Notes under the pieces: generated by a model
The model's input: the letters and a program-made list of their open reading frames with translations, nothing else
What the model was told of the DNA's origin: nothing
Databases searched by the model: none
Translations under genes and position numbers: made by a program
NCBI RefSeq assembly: GCF_021290965.1
Contig: NZ_JAJOYT010000001.1
Coordinates: 186,001 to 250,000, forward strand
Direction of reading: 5' to 3'
Source: Rheinheimera faecalis
GTDB lineage: Bacteria; Pseudomonadota; Gammaproteobacteria; Enterobacterales; Alteromonadaceae
DNA: 64,000 nt
In this document: one piece after another, positions 47,678-56,690 of the stretch
Layout of the letters: each line of letters starts with the position of its first letter
Position numbering within the stretch: position 1 is the stretch's first letter

Positions 47678-47694
47678 TTTAAGTATGTCTTAAG
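47678..47694 (+). promoter_or_regulatory. PmrA-type box C upstream of PAP2-eptA
   Basis: TTTAAG (47678-47683), 5 bp, then CTTAAG (47689-47694). A good -10, TATAAC (47717-47722), begins 22 bp after the box; the spacing to the putative -10 at box A is the same. This supports activation by an OmpR-family regulator. Confidence 0.8.
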
Positions 47695-47749
47695 TTTTGA
47701 GCTTTAGTTTGAAGGCTATAACAGCAGTGACTTATCCGGAGTAGAAATT

Positions 47750-48499
47750 TTGCCTCTTTTAACTTCTTCTTATGCTTGCACTTTAATAAAAACAACAATA
47801 AAAACAGTGCTGCTGCCTTTGCTAATTTTGAGCCTGATGTTTTATCTGTTTTACCAGTTGAAACTGGATTTTGTGTTGGCAGACTGGTTGTATCAACAGC
47901 AGGGGGGCCGTTGGGTTTTACAGCAGCATTGGCTGATGCAGAAGGTTTTAAACGACAGAGTGCGGGATGTGAACCTGGTGCTGGTCGTGGCGTTGATCTA
48001 CTACGGAGTATGGCTGCGTTCTGCCGCTAAATCTGCTGTGCTACGCCGTGCTGTGGCGACTTTGTTGTATTCACTCCTGAGTTGTTTTGCTGTGATTTCA
48101 TGGCTGAAGCATGTTTTACCTATGGAATGCCCATGGGATCTGCTTCAGTTTGGCGGAGATATGCCATTTTATGGCCTGCTGGAGCCAAGGCCTGAGGGCT
48201 CTCCCACTCATCTGTGTTTTCCTGCAGGCCACGCCAGCATAGGCTTTGCCTGGCTTGGGCTTTATTATTTTTTCCTTGAGACTAAACCGCAGTGGGCCTT
48301 CAAAGCTTTGATTGCTGCTGCGGTGACAGGCTTACTACTAGGTGCAGTACAACAAAGCCGGGGCGCCCATTTTTTCTCTCATGATATAGGTAGCGCTGCT
48401 ATTTGCTGGGCACTTTGCAGCATCATTTATTACATCCGGCTACAAAGGCCGGGTTTTGATGCTTTGGGCCTATCGGTTGGAGGGCGCCAGAATGGCTGA
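47750..48499 (+). CDS. PAP2-family lipid phosphatase
   Basis: A 249-residue membrane phosphatase. The PAP2 motifs are visible: KHVLPMECPWDL (motif 1 region), CFPAGHASIGF (motif 2, catalytic His) and SRGAHFFSHDIGSA (motif 3). Five to six membrane helices surround them. The start is a TTG with CGGAG 8 nt upstream. PAP2 enzymes beside phosphoethanolamine transferases often dephosphorylate lipid A or recycle lipid phosphates. It overlaps the EptA gene by 8 bp. Confidence 0.9.
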   Translation: MPLLTSSYACTLIKTTIKTVLLPLLILSLMFYLFYQLKLDFVLADWLYQQQGGRWVLQQHWLMQKVLNDRVRDVNLVLVVALIYYGVWLRSAAKSAVLRRAVATLLYSLLSCFAVISWLKHVLPMECPWDLLQFGGDMPFYGLLEPRPEGSPTHLCFPAGHASIGFAWLGLYYFFLETKPQWAFKALIAAAVTGLLLGAVQQSRGAHFFSHDIGSAAICWALCSIIYYIRLQRPGFDALGLSVGGRQNG

Positions 48500-50147
48500 G
48501 TCTATGATTTCTGTATTACCAGTTGCGGGCGTAAATCAAAGTGCTGTTCAGCTACAAAAGCTCTGGCATCCATTATGGTTTGCGTTGATCTCTGCGCTTG
48601 GTATGACCTTGCTGCTGAATGGTCCATTTTTGTCCAGTATTCAGGCCAAAGTTCCGGGCCAGTTTAAACTGCAGCTCTGTTTGATTTTATTGTTGTTTTT
48701 ATTGAATTTTTTGCTGGCGGTTTTAGTAAGTTTCAGAAGGATCCAAAAACCTGTGATGCTGCTGCTCTTTGTCGCAGGCGCTGTCAGTTATTACTTTATT
48801 ACCAGTTTTGGCATAGTGATAGACACCTCTATGCTGCAAAACGCCATGGAAACCGATACTGCAGAGGCGAGGGGCTTGTTGAGTCTATCTATGCTCTGGA
48901 CTGTCAGCACTGTGATGTTGTTTCCACTATTGTGCAGCAGTCTGATCAAAGTTCGGGTGATGCCACTGCGGCAGTTTCTGCTGCATTGGCTGCTTTGTCT
49001 GGTGCTGATTTTCGCTGCGCTTTTTAGTGTTGCGGTTTCCGCTTATTCAGAACTTGCGCCATTTTTCCGTAATTTCAGAGATGTTAAACATCTCGCTTTG
49101 CCTGTTAGTCCTGTATCAGCCGCTGTGTCTTTTTCCGGCTCATGGTTAAACAGCCGCTTTCCCGAGCAATTTATACAGCTTGGCACTGATGCAGTGCAGC
49201 CTGTTGCAGCCAAAACAGCAAAACCACGATTGGTCGTGCTGGTTCTGGGGGAAACTGCGCGAGCGGATCATTTTCAGCTCAATGGATATAACAGAGTCAC
49301 TAATCCCGGATTATCTAGGTTACCTTTGTACAGTTTTCGCGATGTCAGCTCCTGCGGCACAGCCACAGCACACTCTGTACCTTGTATGTTTTCCGCTATG
49401 GGACGCGATAAATATGTCGAATCTGTGGCAAAAAACTCCAGCAATGTGCTGGATATATTGCAGCGCAGTGGTATAGCTGTCAGTTGGTTTGATAATAATT
49501 CGGGCTGTAAAACGGTTTGTGACAGAGTGCCGTCTGAGTTTTTATTTAACGACAGCGCCAATCCGTTATGTGAAGAGGGGCAATGTCAGGACGAGATTTT
49601 ATTACAGGCATTGCAAGCTCAGCTTACTAAACAATACAGCGCAGATCGGCTGATTGTGTTGCACCAGTTGGGCAGTCATGGCCCTGAGTATTTCAAACGT
49701 AGCTCTGCCAGCCAAAAGCACTTTTTACCAGAATGTACCAACAAGCAACTGCAATTGTGTCAGCAAGCTGAAATTATCAATGCTTATGACAACAGCATAG
49801 TGGCGACTGACGAGCTGCTTAGCCGTATTATCCGGACCTTACAGGACGAGCAGGGCTATCAGACGGCCATGTTGTATCTGTCCGATCACGGTGAGTCGCT
49901 GGGTGAAAAAGGCGTTTATTTGCATGGTTTACCTTACTGGATGGCACCGGACGCTCAGACCAAAGTACCTATGCTGTGGTGGATGTCCGATGCTTATGCC
50001 AGCGCTCAGCAGTTAAAAGCCGAATGTATGGCGCAAAGAACAACACAAAAGCTCAGTCACGACAATTTGTTCCATAGTTTGTTGGGTATTTTTCAAATCA
50101 GCAGCAAAATTCATCAACAAAATCTGGATTTATTTCGGCCCTGCTGA
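48492..50147 (+). CDS. eptA: EptA-type lipid A phosphoethanolamine transferase
   Basis: A 551-residue inner-membrane enzyme that moves phosphoethanolamine from phosphatidylethanolamine to lipid A, lowering surface charge and raising polymyxin resistance. Five membrane helices are followed by the periplasmic sulfatase fold with VLVLGETARADHF (metal Glu) and the nucleophile T290 in SSCGTATAHSVPCMFS. YLSDHGESLGEKG supplies metal ligands, and paired cysteines are present as in EptA/MCR. GGAGGG lies 7 nt before ATG 48492. Control by PmrA-type box C fits the known regulation of eptA. Confidence 0.93.
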   Translation: MAESMISVLPVAGVNQSAVQLQKLWHPLWFALISALGMTLLLNGPFLSSIQAKVPGQFKLQLCLILLLFLLNFLLAVLVSFRRIQKPVMLLLFVAGAVSYYFITSFGIVIDTSMLQNAMETDTAEARGLLSLSMLWTVSTVMLFPLLCSSLIKVRVMPLRQFLLHWLLCLVLIFAALFSVAVSAYSELAPFFRNFRDVKHLALPVSPVSAAVSFSGSWLNSRFPEQFIQLGTDAVQPVAAKTAKPRLVVLVLGETARADHFQLNGYNRVTNPGLSRLPLYSFRDVSSCGTATAHSVPCMFSAMGRDKYVESVAKNSSNVLDILQRSGIAVSWFDNNSGCKTVCDRVPSEFLFNDSANPLCEEGQCQDEILLQALQAQLTKQYSADRLIVLHQLGSHGPEYFKRSSASQKHFLPECTNKQLQLCQQAEIINAYDNSIVATDELLSRIIRTLQDEQGYQTAMLYLSDHGESLGEKGVYLHGLPYWMAPDAQTKVPMLWWMSDAYASAQQLKAECMAQRTTQKLSHDNLFHSLLGIFQISSKIHQQNLDLFRPC

Positions 50148-50220
50148 GCCGGAAAATCTGCCTTTTCGTCAGAACCAGCTTCAGGTAATCTGGCGGTTGA
50201 TGCCGATTTAAGGAAACAGC

Positions 50221-50625
50221 ATGAAGCGTAAATTATTTATCAACTTAGCCGCTGGCGATTTAAAAGCCTCCACCGACTTTTTTCTGCAGCTGGGTTTTGG
50301 TTTTCATCCTCAGTTTAGTGACGATACCGCCAGCTGTATTGTGCTGAGTGATGACTTGTACCTGATGCTTTTAACCAACGAAAAGTTTGTTTCATTCAGC
50401 CCGAATCCTTTAATCAACAGTCATCAGCAGACTGAAGTGTTGAACTGCTTAAGTTGCCACAGCAAAGCTGAAGTGGATGAACTGGTACAAAAGGCAGTAA
50501 AAGCCGGTGGAAAAACTTATAACCAGCCCCAGGATCATGGTTTTATGTATGCTCATGGTTTTCAGGATTTGGATGGCCATGTCTGGGAACTGGTGTATAT
50601 GGAAATGCTGCAGAGCGCTGTTTGA
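50221..50625 (+). CDS. VOC-family (glyoxalase-fold) protein
   Basis: A 134-residue vicinal-oxygen-chelate fold protein: LFINLAAGDLKASTDFF at the start and DLDGHVWELVYM at the end, the latter holding the usual metal Glu. Members are often annotated as lactoylglutathione lyase-like or antibiotic-resistance-like, but the function here is unknown. AAGGAA lies just before the ATG. It is monocistronic, upstream of glnS. Confidence 0.87.
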   Translation: MKRKLFINLAAGDLKASTDFFLQLGFGFHPQFSDDTASCIVLSDDLYLMLLTNEKFVSFSPNPLINSHQQTEVLNCLSCHSKAEVDELVQKAVKAGGKTYNQPQDHGFMYAHGFQDLDGHVWELVYMEMLQSAV

Positions 50626-50652
50626 AACTCGCTTCTTGAGCTCAGTTGGGTA

Positions 50653-50658
50653 TATAAT
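50653..50658 (+). promoter_or_regulatory. glnS promoter -10
   Basis: A perfect TATAAT, 70 bp before the glnS start. The -35 region is not a clear match to TTGACA. Confidence 0.6.
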
Positions 50659-50727
50659 CCGGCAGTATTTTATATGTCCAAACTGACACCTTTGCTGTCG
50701 GTGCATTTAGATAAGGATTTGAATTTT

Positions 50728-52389
50728 ATGGCGGACGTTGAACATCGCCCAACTAACTTTATTCGTCAGATCATTGATGCCGATCTGGCTTCAGGCAAAC
50801 ACAATACGACTGTGACCCGTTTCCCGCCAGAGCCTAATGGTTATCTGCACATTGGTCACGCTAAATCTATTTGTCTGAACTTTGGTATTGCTGAAGATTA
50901 TCAGGGCCAGTGTAACTTACGTTTTGACGACACCAACCCTGAAAAAGAAGACATCGACTTTGTAAATTCTATTCAGCAGGACGTGAAGTGGTTAGGCTTT
51001 AACTGGTCTGGCAATGTGCGTTATTCATCAGATTACTTTGATACTTTGTATGGCTATGCCGTTGAACTGATTAACAAAGGTTTGGCTTATGTTTGTTTTT
51101 TAAATGCAGAGCAAATGCGTGAATACCGTGGCAACTTAACTCAGCCTGGTAAAAACAGCCCAACCCGTGATACCTCACCTGAAGAAAACCTGGCCTTGTT
51201 TGAAAAAATGCGAGCCGGTGGGTTTAAAGAAGGCGAGTGTTCGCTGCGCGCTAAAGTTGATATGAGCTCAGCTTTTATGTGTATGCGGGATCCGGTGATT
51301 TACCGTGTCAAGTTTGCCCATCACCATCAAACCGGTGACAAGTGGTGCATTTACCCAATGTACGACTTCACGCACTGTATTTCTGATGCGCTGGAAGGCA
51401 TTACTCATTCGTTATGTACGCTGGAGTTCCAGGACAACCGTCGTTTATACGACTGGATTTTGGACAACATCACTATTGCTTGTCATCCACAGCAAATCGA
51501 ATTCTCCCGTCTGAATCTTGAATATCAGGTGATGAGTAAACGTAAGCTGCACAACCTGGTTGAAGGTGGCCATGTAGCGGGTTGGGATGACCCACGTATG
51601 CCTACTATTGCAGGTTTACGTCGCCGTGGTTTTACGCCAGCGTCACTGCGTGAATTCGCAAAACGTATTGGTGTCACCAAGCAAGACAATATGATTGAAA
51701 TCAGTGCGTTGGACTCTTGCATCCGTGAAGATCTGGATGCCAATGCACCACGTGCTATGGCGGTCATTGATCCGTTAAAAGTCACCATCAGCAACTACAA
51801 CGCCACCGATGTGGAATGGTTAGAGGTTCATAACCATCCAAAAGAAGAAAGCATGGGCAGTCGTAAAGTGCCGTTTGGCCGTACTTTGTATATAGATAAA
51901 GCGGACTTCCGTGAAGAAGCCAACAAAAAGTACAAACGTATGGTGACAGGTGGCGAAGTTCGCTTACGTGGTGCTTATGTTATTCGTGCTGACGAAGTGA
52001 TTAAAAACGAAGCAGGCGATATTGTTGAGCTGATTTGTTCTTACGATCCGGAGACTTTAGGTGTGAACCCGGCTGATGGCCGTAAAGTACGTGGTGTGAT
52101 TCACTGGGTAGAAGCGTCGCAAGCTGTACCTGCTGAATTCCGTATTTACGACAAGTTATTCACAGTGCCAAACCCTGCTGCTGAAGAAGACTTTTTAGCT
52201 GTGATTAACCCAGCTTCACTCACAGTGAAAACAGGTTGGGTTGAGCCAAGCTTAAAAACAGCTGAAGCAGAAAAAGCTTTCCAGTTTGAGCGGGAAGGTT
52301 ATTACTGTGCTGACAATAAAGATTCAACACCGGATCATTTAGTCTTTAACCGCACTGTAGCTCTGCGCGATACCTTCTTCGAAGACTAA
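50728..52389 (+). CDS. glnS: GlnS, glutaminyl-tRNA synthetase
   Basis: Class I aminoacyl-tRNA synthetase that charges tRNA-Gln. The signature HIGH motif appears as [15 protein letters not shown] and the KMSKS equivalent as VMSKRKL. I start at ATG 50728 ([15 protein letters not shown]), the usual GlnS N-terminus, with AAGGA upstream; the open frame extends 18 codons further but overlaps the promoter. Length is 553. A long palindrome follows the stop. Confidence 0.97.
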   Translation: MADVEHRPTNFIRQIIDADLASGKHNTTVTRFPPEPNGYLHIGHAKSICLNFGIAEDYQGQCNLRFDDTNPEKEDIDFVNSIQQDVKWLGFNWSGNVRYSSDYFDTLYGYAVELINKGLAYVCFLNAEQMREYRGNLTQPGKNSPTRDTSPEENLALFEKMRAGGFKEGECSLRAKVDMSSAFMCMRDPVIYRVKFAHHHQTGDKWCIYPMYDFTHCISDALEGITHSLCTLEFQDNRRLYDWILDNITIACHPQQIEFSRLNLEYQVMSKRKLHNLVEGGHVAGWDDPRMPTIAGLRRRGFTPASLREFAKRIGVTKQDNMIEISALDSCIREDLDANAPRAMAVIDPLKVTISNYNATDVEWLEVHNHPKEESMGSRKVPFGRTLYIDKADFREEANKKYKRMVTGGEVRLRGAYVIRADEVIKNEAGDIVELICSYDPETLGVNPADGRKVRGVIHWVEASQAVPAEFRIYDKLFTVPNPAAEEDFLAVINPASLTVKTGWVEPSLKTAEAEKAFQFEREGYYCADNKDSTPDHLVFNRTVALRDTFFED

Positions 52390-52394
52390 GCCTC

Positions 52395-52449
52395 AAAATG
52401 GGGTCAGATCACATTGTTAACAGTTAACAATGTGATCTGACCCCATTTT
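52395..52449. repeat. Perfect 27-bp inverted repeat after glnS
   Basis: Bases 52395-52421 are the exact reverse complement of 52423-52449, with a single A at the centre. The outer arm begins AAAATGGGGTCAGATCAC and the inner end is GTTAAC. The flanking T-run (52446-52450) lets it act as the glnS terminator. Its size and perfection exceed an ordinary terminator, and its GGGGTCAGA end recurs at 59366. It looks like a REP/MITE-type mobile repeat. Confidence 0.85.
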
Positions 52450-52497
52450 TATATTTATCTATTACACTCTAAGCAGTTTTTTTTCAGGATATGCCTG

Positions 52498-53346
52498 ATG
52501 TACAGATCTTGCTTTTATCTGCTGCTTTGCCTGACCTTTTTTCCTTTCAGTTCTTTTGCTGACACTGTGCGTTATCCTGCCATCGAAGATTCAGGTGATC
52601 AGCGCTCAAACTATCCCATTGCTTTACTTGAACTTGCTTTGAAAAAAGCGGGTAGTGAAGCTGTACTAAAAAGCACCTCCACCCGGGTGTCCAGAAGCCG
52701 TTCTTTGCAATTACTTGAAACAGGACTTGAAGTGGATGTGGTCTGGACCATGACCTCTATTGAGCGTGAGAAACGCTTTTTGCCTATACGTATTCCTATC
52801 TATAAATGCCTCGGTAGCTACAGGTTGTTGCTTATCCGAAGCGACGAGCAGGCAAAATTCAGCGCTTTAAAAGATGAAGCGGCACTTAAGCAGCTCATGA
52901 TGTCGCAGGTGCATGACTGGGTCGATACGGATGTGCTGCGGCACAATAAATTTAAAGTGCTGAATGCCTCCAGCTATCAGAGTTTGTTTCAGATGTTGCT
53001 GCATAAAAGAGTGGATGCGGTGCCACGTAGCGTGCTTGAAATAGAAGCTGAACACGAACTTTTTGCAGAGCAGGGCTTGCATATCGAAACCGACTGGCTG
53101 CTGCATTATCAGGGCGCTGTGTATTTTTTTGTTTCAAATAAAAATCCGCAACTGGCAGAAAAAATTGAGTCGGGTTTACGTAAGGCACTCAAAGACGGCA
53201 GTTTTGATTTATTGTTCCAAAAACACTTTGTTAGTCAGTTGAAGAAAATGAAGTTGTCAGAGCGCAAATTGGTTGAGCTTGAGAATCCGTTGTTACCACC
53301 GGAAACGCCGCTGGCGGAATCAATCCTTTGGTACAAGCCGGATTAA
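52498..53346 (+). CDS. Periplasmic solute-binding-like protein
   Basis: 282 residues with a signal peptide (ending FSSFA-DT) and a type 2 periplasmic-binding fold, similar to SBP_bac_3 proteins, judged from 'FQMLLHKRVDAVPRSVLEIE' and the C-terminal LRKALKDGSFDLLFQKHF. There is no transporter operon nearby, so it is probably an orphan sensor or binding protein, as is common in Alteromonadales. The ligand is unknown. Confidence 0.72.
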   Translation: MYRSCFYLLLCLTFFPFSSFADTVRYPAIEDSGDQRSNYPIALLELALKKAGSEAVLKSTSTRVSRSRSLQLLETGLEVDVVWTMTSIEREKRFLPIRIPIYKCLGSYRLLLIRSDEQAKFSALKDEAALKQLMMSQVHDWVDTDVLRHNKFKVLNASSYQSLFQMLLHKRVDAVPRSVLEIEAEHELFAEQGLHIETDWLLHYQGAVYFFVSNKNPQLAEKIESGLRKALKDGSFDLLFQKHFVSQLKKMKLSERKLVELENPLLPPETPLAESILWYKPD

Positions 53347-53420
53347 CTATTTTTTTGTTGTATTACGGCCCTGATCTGCTTTAGATTCAATGCATTAAAT
53401 CCTTGTGATCCGGAGTTGAA

Positions 53421-54035
53421 GTGGACGTTTTTTTCGCCGTTTTGTTTTTTGCCTTTTCTACCACTATTACTCCTGGTCCAAATAACATCATGATGTTGTC
53501 TTCCGGCGTGAACTATGGTGTTAAAGCCAGCCTGCCGCATTTTTTCGGTATTTGTTTAGGTTTCCCTTTGATGGTGTTGCTGGTAGGCCTGGGTTTTGGC
53601 GTGGTATTTGAGCGTTTTCCTCAGCTGCATATCTGGATCAAAGTCATAGGTGTTTTGTATCTGTTGTGGCTGGCCTGGAAAATTGGTTCCGCAACGCCGA
53701 GCAGTATTGAAGGCTCAGATGCCAAACCTTTTAGTTTTCTGCAAGCCGCTTTATTTCAATGGGTCAACGGCAAAGCCTGGATTATGGCCTCTGGCGCAGT
53801 CGCTGCTTTTACTACCGTCTCTGGCAATGCCTGGTGGGACGTGACCCAAATCACAGCTGCATTTTTGCTGGTGAGTTTCCCTTGTGTGGGTGTCTGGTTA
53901 ACCTGTGGTGCTTTGCTTCGCACTTTGCTCAATCAGCCTTTGTATCAGCGTATTTTTAACTGGGCTATGGCATTGCTGTTGGTGTTATCGGTAGGGCCTG
54001 TATTGGCTGAGCTTTATGCAGAGTGGATGCTATAA
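53421..54035 (+). CDS. LysE-family exporter
   Basis: A 204-residue inner-membrane amino-acid or metabolite exporter of the LysE/RhtB family, with six membrane helices. The family opening is 'FFAFSTTITPGPNNIMMLSSG' in shifted form (residues about 7-28). The start is GTG after a GGAG. The next gene begins directly after its stop codon, tying it to the ABC exporter genes. Confidence 0.9.
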   Translation: MDVFFAVLFFAFSTTITPGPNNIMMLSSGVNYGVKASLPHFFGICLGFPLMVLLVGLGFGVVFERFPQLHIWIKVIGVLYLLWLAWKIGSATPSSIEGSDAKPFSFLQAALFQWVNGKAWIMASGAVAAFTTVSGNAWWDVTQITAAFLLVSFPCVGVWLTCGALLRTLLNQPLYQRIFNWAMALLLVLSVGPVLAELYAEWML

Positions 54036-54668
54036 ATGCTGAGTATTGAGAATTTAAGTTTTAGTTATGGCAAACAGCAACTGTTCTCCAATTTAAAGCT
54101 GCAGTTAGAACCCGGTTTACATTGGTTAAGTGGTGCTAATGGTTGTGGTAAGTCCAGTTTGTTGCGAATTTTAGCCAGTCTGGATAAAGCACAGCAGGGC
54201 AGTATCAGCTTTCATCAGCGTCAGGCTGGCAGCTCTGCTTATCAGGCTTTGGTCAGTATTAGCGCTGATGCGGTGGCGCCTTTACAGGACAATACAGTGC
54301 TTGGCGTGCTGCGGCTGGTGGCGCGTTGTCGTGGCACTGCGATGGAGCAGTTGCTGTTGCATGCCAAAGCTTTTGCATTAGAGCCTTTGTTACAGCAAAA
54401 AGTAGCGGTGTTGTCGTTAGGGCAGCAAAAGAAGCTGAGTTTAACTTTGGCTTTGGCGGCAAAGCCACAACTGTTGTTGCTGGATGAGCCTTTTAACGCA
54501 CTGGACCCTGATGCTTTAGTCTATTGCTGCGCGCAGTTACAAGCAGCGAAAGAGCGAGGGGCTTTGGTGCTAATCGCCAGTCATTTATCACCTCAAAGTT
54601 TTCAGCTGGAACTTAATCAACATCTGGAGTTGAAGGCCGGTGGGCACTTATCTTTTTCTCCGTTATGA
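54036..54668 (+). CDS. ABC transporter ATPase (CcmA-like)
   Basis: A 210-residue ATPase with Walker A GANGCGKSS (33-41), a signature region reading LSLGQQKKLSL, and Walker B LLLLDEPFNALD. The 'LHWLSGANGCGKSSLLR' start resembles CcmA of cytochrome c maturation, but no other ccm gene is nearby and the partner permease is not CcmB. It is probably an uncharacterised exporter. It overlaps the permease gene by 29 bp. Confidence 0.85.
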   Translation: MLSIENLSFSYGKQQLFSNLKLQLEPGLHWLSGANGCGKSSLLRILASLDKAQQGSISFHQRQAGSSAYQALVSISADAVAPLQDNTVLGVLRLVARCRGTAMEQLLLHAKAFALEPLLQQKVAVLSLGQQKKLSLTLALAAKPQLLLLDEPFNALDPDALVYCCAQLQAAKERGALVLIASHLSPQSFQLELNQHLELKAGGHLSFSPL

Positions 54669-55704
54669 GTTGTTCAGGCAACAGGCTGAGGATGCTTTTG
54701 CCCCTCTGAAGCAGTTTTCTTTTATGCTGTTGCTGGTTGCAGGCCATGCGCTGATAGGGCTCTGGGCGCCTTTGGTTTTACTGGGGTTTCAGTTGTTTAA
54801 CCCAGAACTGGCTACCGTTGAGCGTTGGCCTTATTTGCAAATGTTACTGGTTATTATGTTTTGTTGGCAGGGTTCCATAGCCTGGCAACAAAAATCTGTG
54901 GCAGAACAGTATTTTGTTGAAAGTCTGGCGCCTTCAGCCAAAGTAGCATGGCTTAGCAATAAGCTGATGGCGCTGCTCAATCAGCTACCTTTCTGGTTTT
55001 TAACCTTGCCGGTATTTATTTATCTGCTGCTCAGTGGAAAGACTATGGCATGGCTGGATGCAGCGCAGTTGCTGCTGGTGCTACTGGTCTTATGTTGGGG
55101 TTTTAAAGCCCGCCAGACCAGCTGGCTGGCCCTTTTTGCTGTGTTTGTGTTGCCTGTTGTCACCTTTTGGAGCCTGCCGCTAGTGGCTTTGATGCTGCTG
55201 GAGAGGGCTTTACAGCATCACCTAAGCGGAAATCCTTTGTCGGCTGGCTCTTTATTTCGTTATTGGCTGTATTGGTTCGTCGGGCAGCAGCAAAACAAGG
55301 CATTGTTATTGCTGATTATTTTTGTGCTGGCTTTGTGGCAATACTGGCTGGTGCAACAACTAAAAGCTGAAGCTTTGCTTTTTATCAACTCTGTGTTTAT
55401 CTGGACTTTGGCGCTTTTGTGTTATGCCCAGCAGAAACTTTGGCAGCAGCAGTTATTGTCACAGCATTACTTCTGGTTAAGCTGCTGTACTTCAAAGCAG
55501 CGTTTTGTTTTAAAACTGATGAATGTGTTGCCAGTGCTGATAGGTTCTGTACTGGCACTTACTTTTCTGGATGCGGCTTCGGCAGTCTGGACTATCATTC
55601 TGGCTGTTGTTTTAAGTTTTTGGCCTAAGCCAGGTGTGTTGTCGGTTGCAGTCTGCTGTTTTATGCTTTTGTTATTAGTAAATGGACAAGGACTTTGGGC
55701 ATGA
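54640..55704 (+). CDS. Predicted ABC transporter permease
   Basis: A 354-residue very hydrophobic protein with about ten membrane helices. I recognise no named family. The GTG start lies inside the ATPase gene with GAAGG 3 nt upstream, a tight but workable ribosome site. Strong overlap with both neighbours supports the reading as the membrane half of the ATPase at 54036. Confidence 0.72.
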   Translation: MGTYLFLRYELFRQQAEDAFAPLKQFSFMLLLVAGHALIGLWAPLVLLGFQLFNPELATVERWPYLQMLLVIMFCWQGSIAWQQKSVAEQYFVESLAPSAKVAWLSNKLMALLNQLPFWFLTLPVFIYLLLSGKTMAWLDAAQLLLVLLVLCWGFKARQTSWLALFAVFVLPVVTFWSLPLVALMLLERALQHHLSGNPLSAGSLFRYWLYWFVGQQQNKALLLLIIFVLALWQYWLVQQLKAEALLFINSVFIWTLALLCYAQQKLWQQQLLSQHYFWLSCCTSKQRFVLKLMNVLPVLIGSVLALTFLDAASAVWTIILAVVLSFWPKPGVLSVAVCCFMLLLLVNGQGLWA

Positions 55705-56018
55705 AAAAATTATGGGTGTTGCTGTTGTTACTCTGGGGGCCAATGGCGCTAGCACAAAGCCTGTGGATTGATGTGCGTACAGTGGAAGAATACAAGGCCG
55801 GGCATTTAGAAGGCGCGATCAATATTCCTTATGATGAAATTGAACAAAAAATTGAAGCGGTCAGTGCGGATAAAAACACCGCTATTCAGCTGTATTGCCG
55901 CAGTGGGCGCCGCTCTGGTATTGCGCTGGAAAGCTTAAGAAGTCTGGGCTACAGCAAGGTGACGAATGCCGGCGCTTATGAGCAACTGAAACAAAAACAA
56001 GCTAAATCTAACGAGTAG
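55701..56018 (+). CDS. Periplasmic rhodanese (PspE-like)
   Basis: 105 residues with a signal peptide (WVLLLLLWGPMALA) and a single rhodanese domain: WIDVRTVEEYKAGHLEGA and the active Cys66 in LYCRSGRRSG. ATG 55701 overlaps the permease stop, so it is coupled to the exporter. It probably handles sulfur or disulfide chemistry in the periplasm. It converges with the START gene, with an 11-bp tail overlap. Confidence 0.88.
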   Translation: MKKLWVLLLLLWGPMALAQSLWIDVRTVEEYKAGHLEGAINIPYDEIEQKIEAVSADKNTAIQLYCRSGRRSGIALESLRSLGYSKVTNAGAYEQLKQKQAKSNE

Positions 56019-56628
56019 TTTGTGTTGGTTTGGCCTGATAAGCCGGGTGTTTTAATTCGGTTTTAAAAGCGACAAAACTGGCGCGTAATGAGCTTAACGT
56101 CAGTTGTTTTACCAGCCATTTAGGTAATTCACCGCCTGGGTCAGCACTGCCCTGATACTGCATGTCAAAACCCTGATCTTTGACAGTTAAAGTCCAGACT
56201 GCTTTCACGTCCCGAATGCGAACGTAGTTTTTAGCTTCTGGTACTAAATCTGAGCAGTCGGTGATTTCAATAAGCAGGCTATTTTCCTTTTTGAGCACAT
56301 CAGCGCAGGTCACCATATCTCGTGGGCTAACAGGCCAGACTGACTGAAAGCGGGTATAAACCTTCCAGTGATGTTCTGTACTGCCATCCAGCAGTTTGGC
56401 GTTTTCGCTTTGTTTCAGCCAGCGCCTCACCGATTTGGTGTCTTTGAGTAACAGCAAAAAGCTCTCTGGTTTGCCCTGATAAAAAGCACTGGCTTTGACT
56501 TCCAGCTCTGGAGTGTATCTGTAACTCAAACTGATGCCGGCTTTGGTTTTTAATGAAGTCCATTCTGGCTCCGCAGCAACAGCAGGCAGAGCCAGCAAAG
56601 ATAAAACCACAGCAAATAAAAAATGCAT
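56008..56628 (-). CDS. START-domain-like periplasmic protein
   Basis: 206 residues with a signal peptide (LFAVVLSLLALPAVAA) and a START/Bet v1-type lipid-binding fold: VYTRFQSVWPVSPRDMVTCA, then 'YVRIRDVKAVWTLTV'. Similar proteins are widespread in Alteromonadales and their ligand is unknown. The ATG at 56628 has AGG 5 nt upstream; a GTG two codons earlier is also possible. Confidence 0.82.
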   Translation of the reverse strand: MHFLFAVVLSLLALPAVAAEPEWTSLKTKAGISLSYRYTPELEVKASAFYQGKPESFLLLLKDTKSVRRWLKQSENAKLLDGSTEHHWKVYTRFQSVWPVSPRDMVTCADVLKKENSLLIEITDCSDLVPEAKNYVRIRDVKAVWTLTVKDQGFDMQYQGSADPGGELPKWLVKQLTLSSLRASFVAFKTELKHPAYQAKPTQTTR

Positions 56629-56690
56629 AACCACCTGACTTTTTTTCGTTAATATACAAGCTTATACGAAACACAACTTTGTTGGGTGTG

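Noticed and set aside
52395-52449. Phage or plasmid attachment site at glnS.
   Set aside because: No integrase or tRNA gene is present and there is no second copy of the full palindrome flanking an island; a repeat/terminator explains it better.
54036-54668. Cytochrome c maturation CcmA.
   Set aside because: No ccmB-H genes follow, and the partner permease does not look like CcmB.
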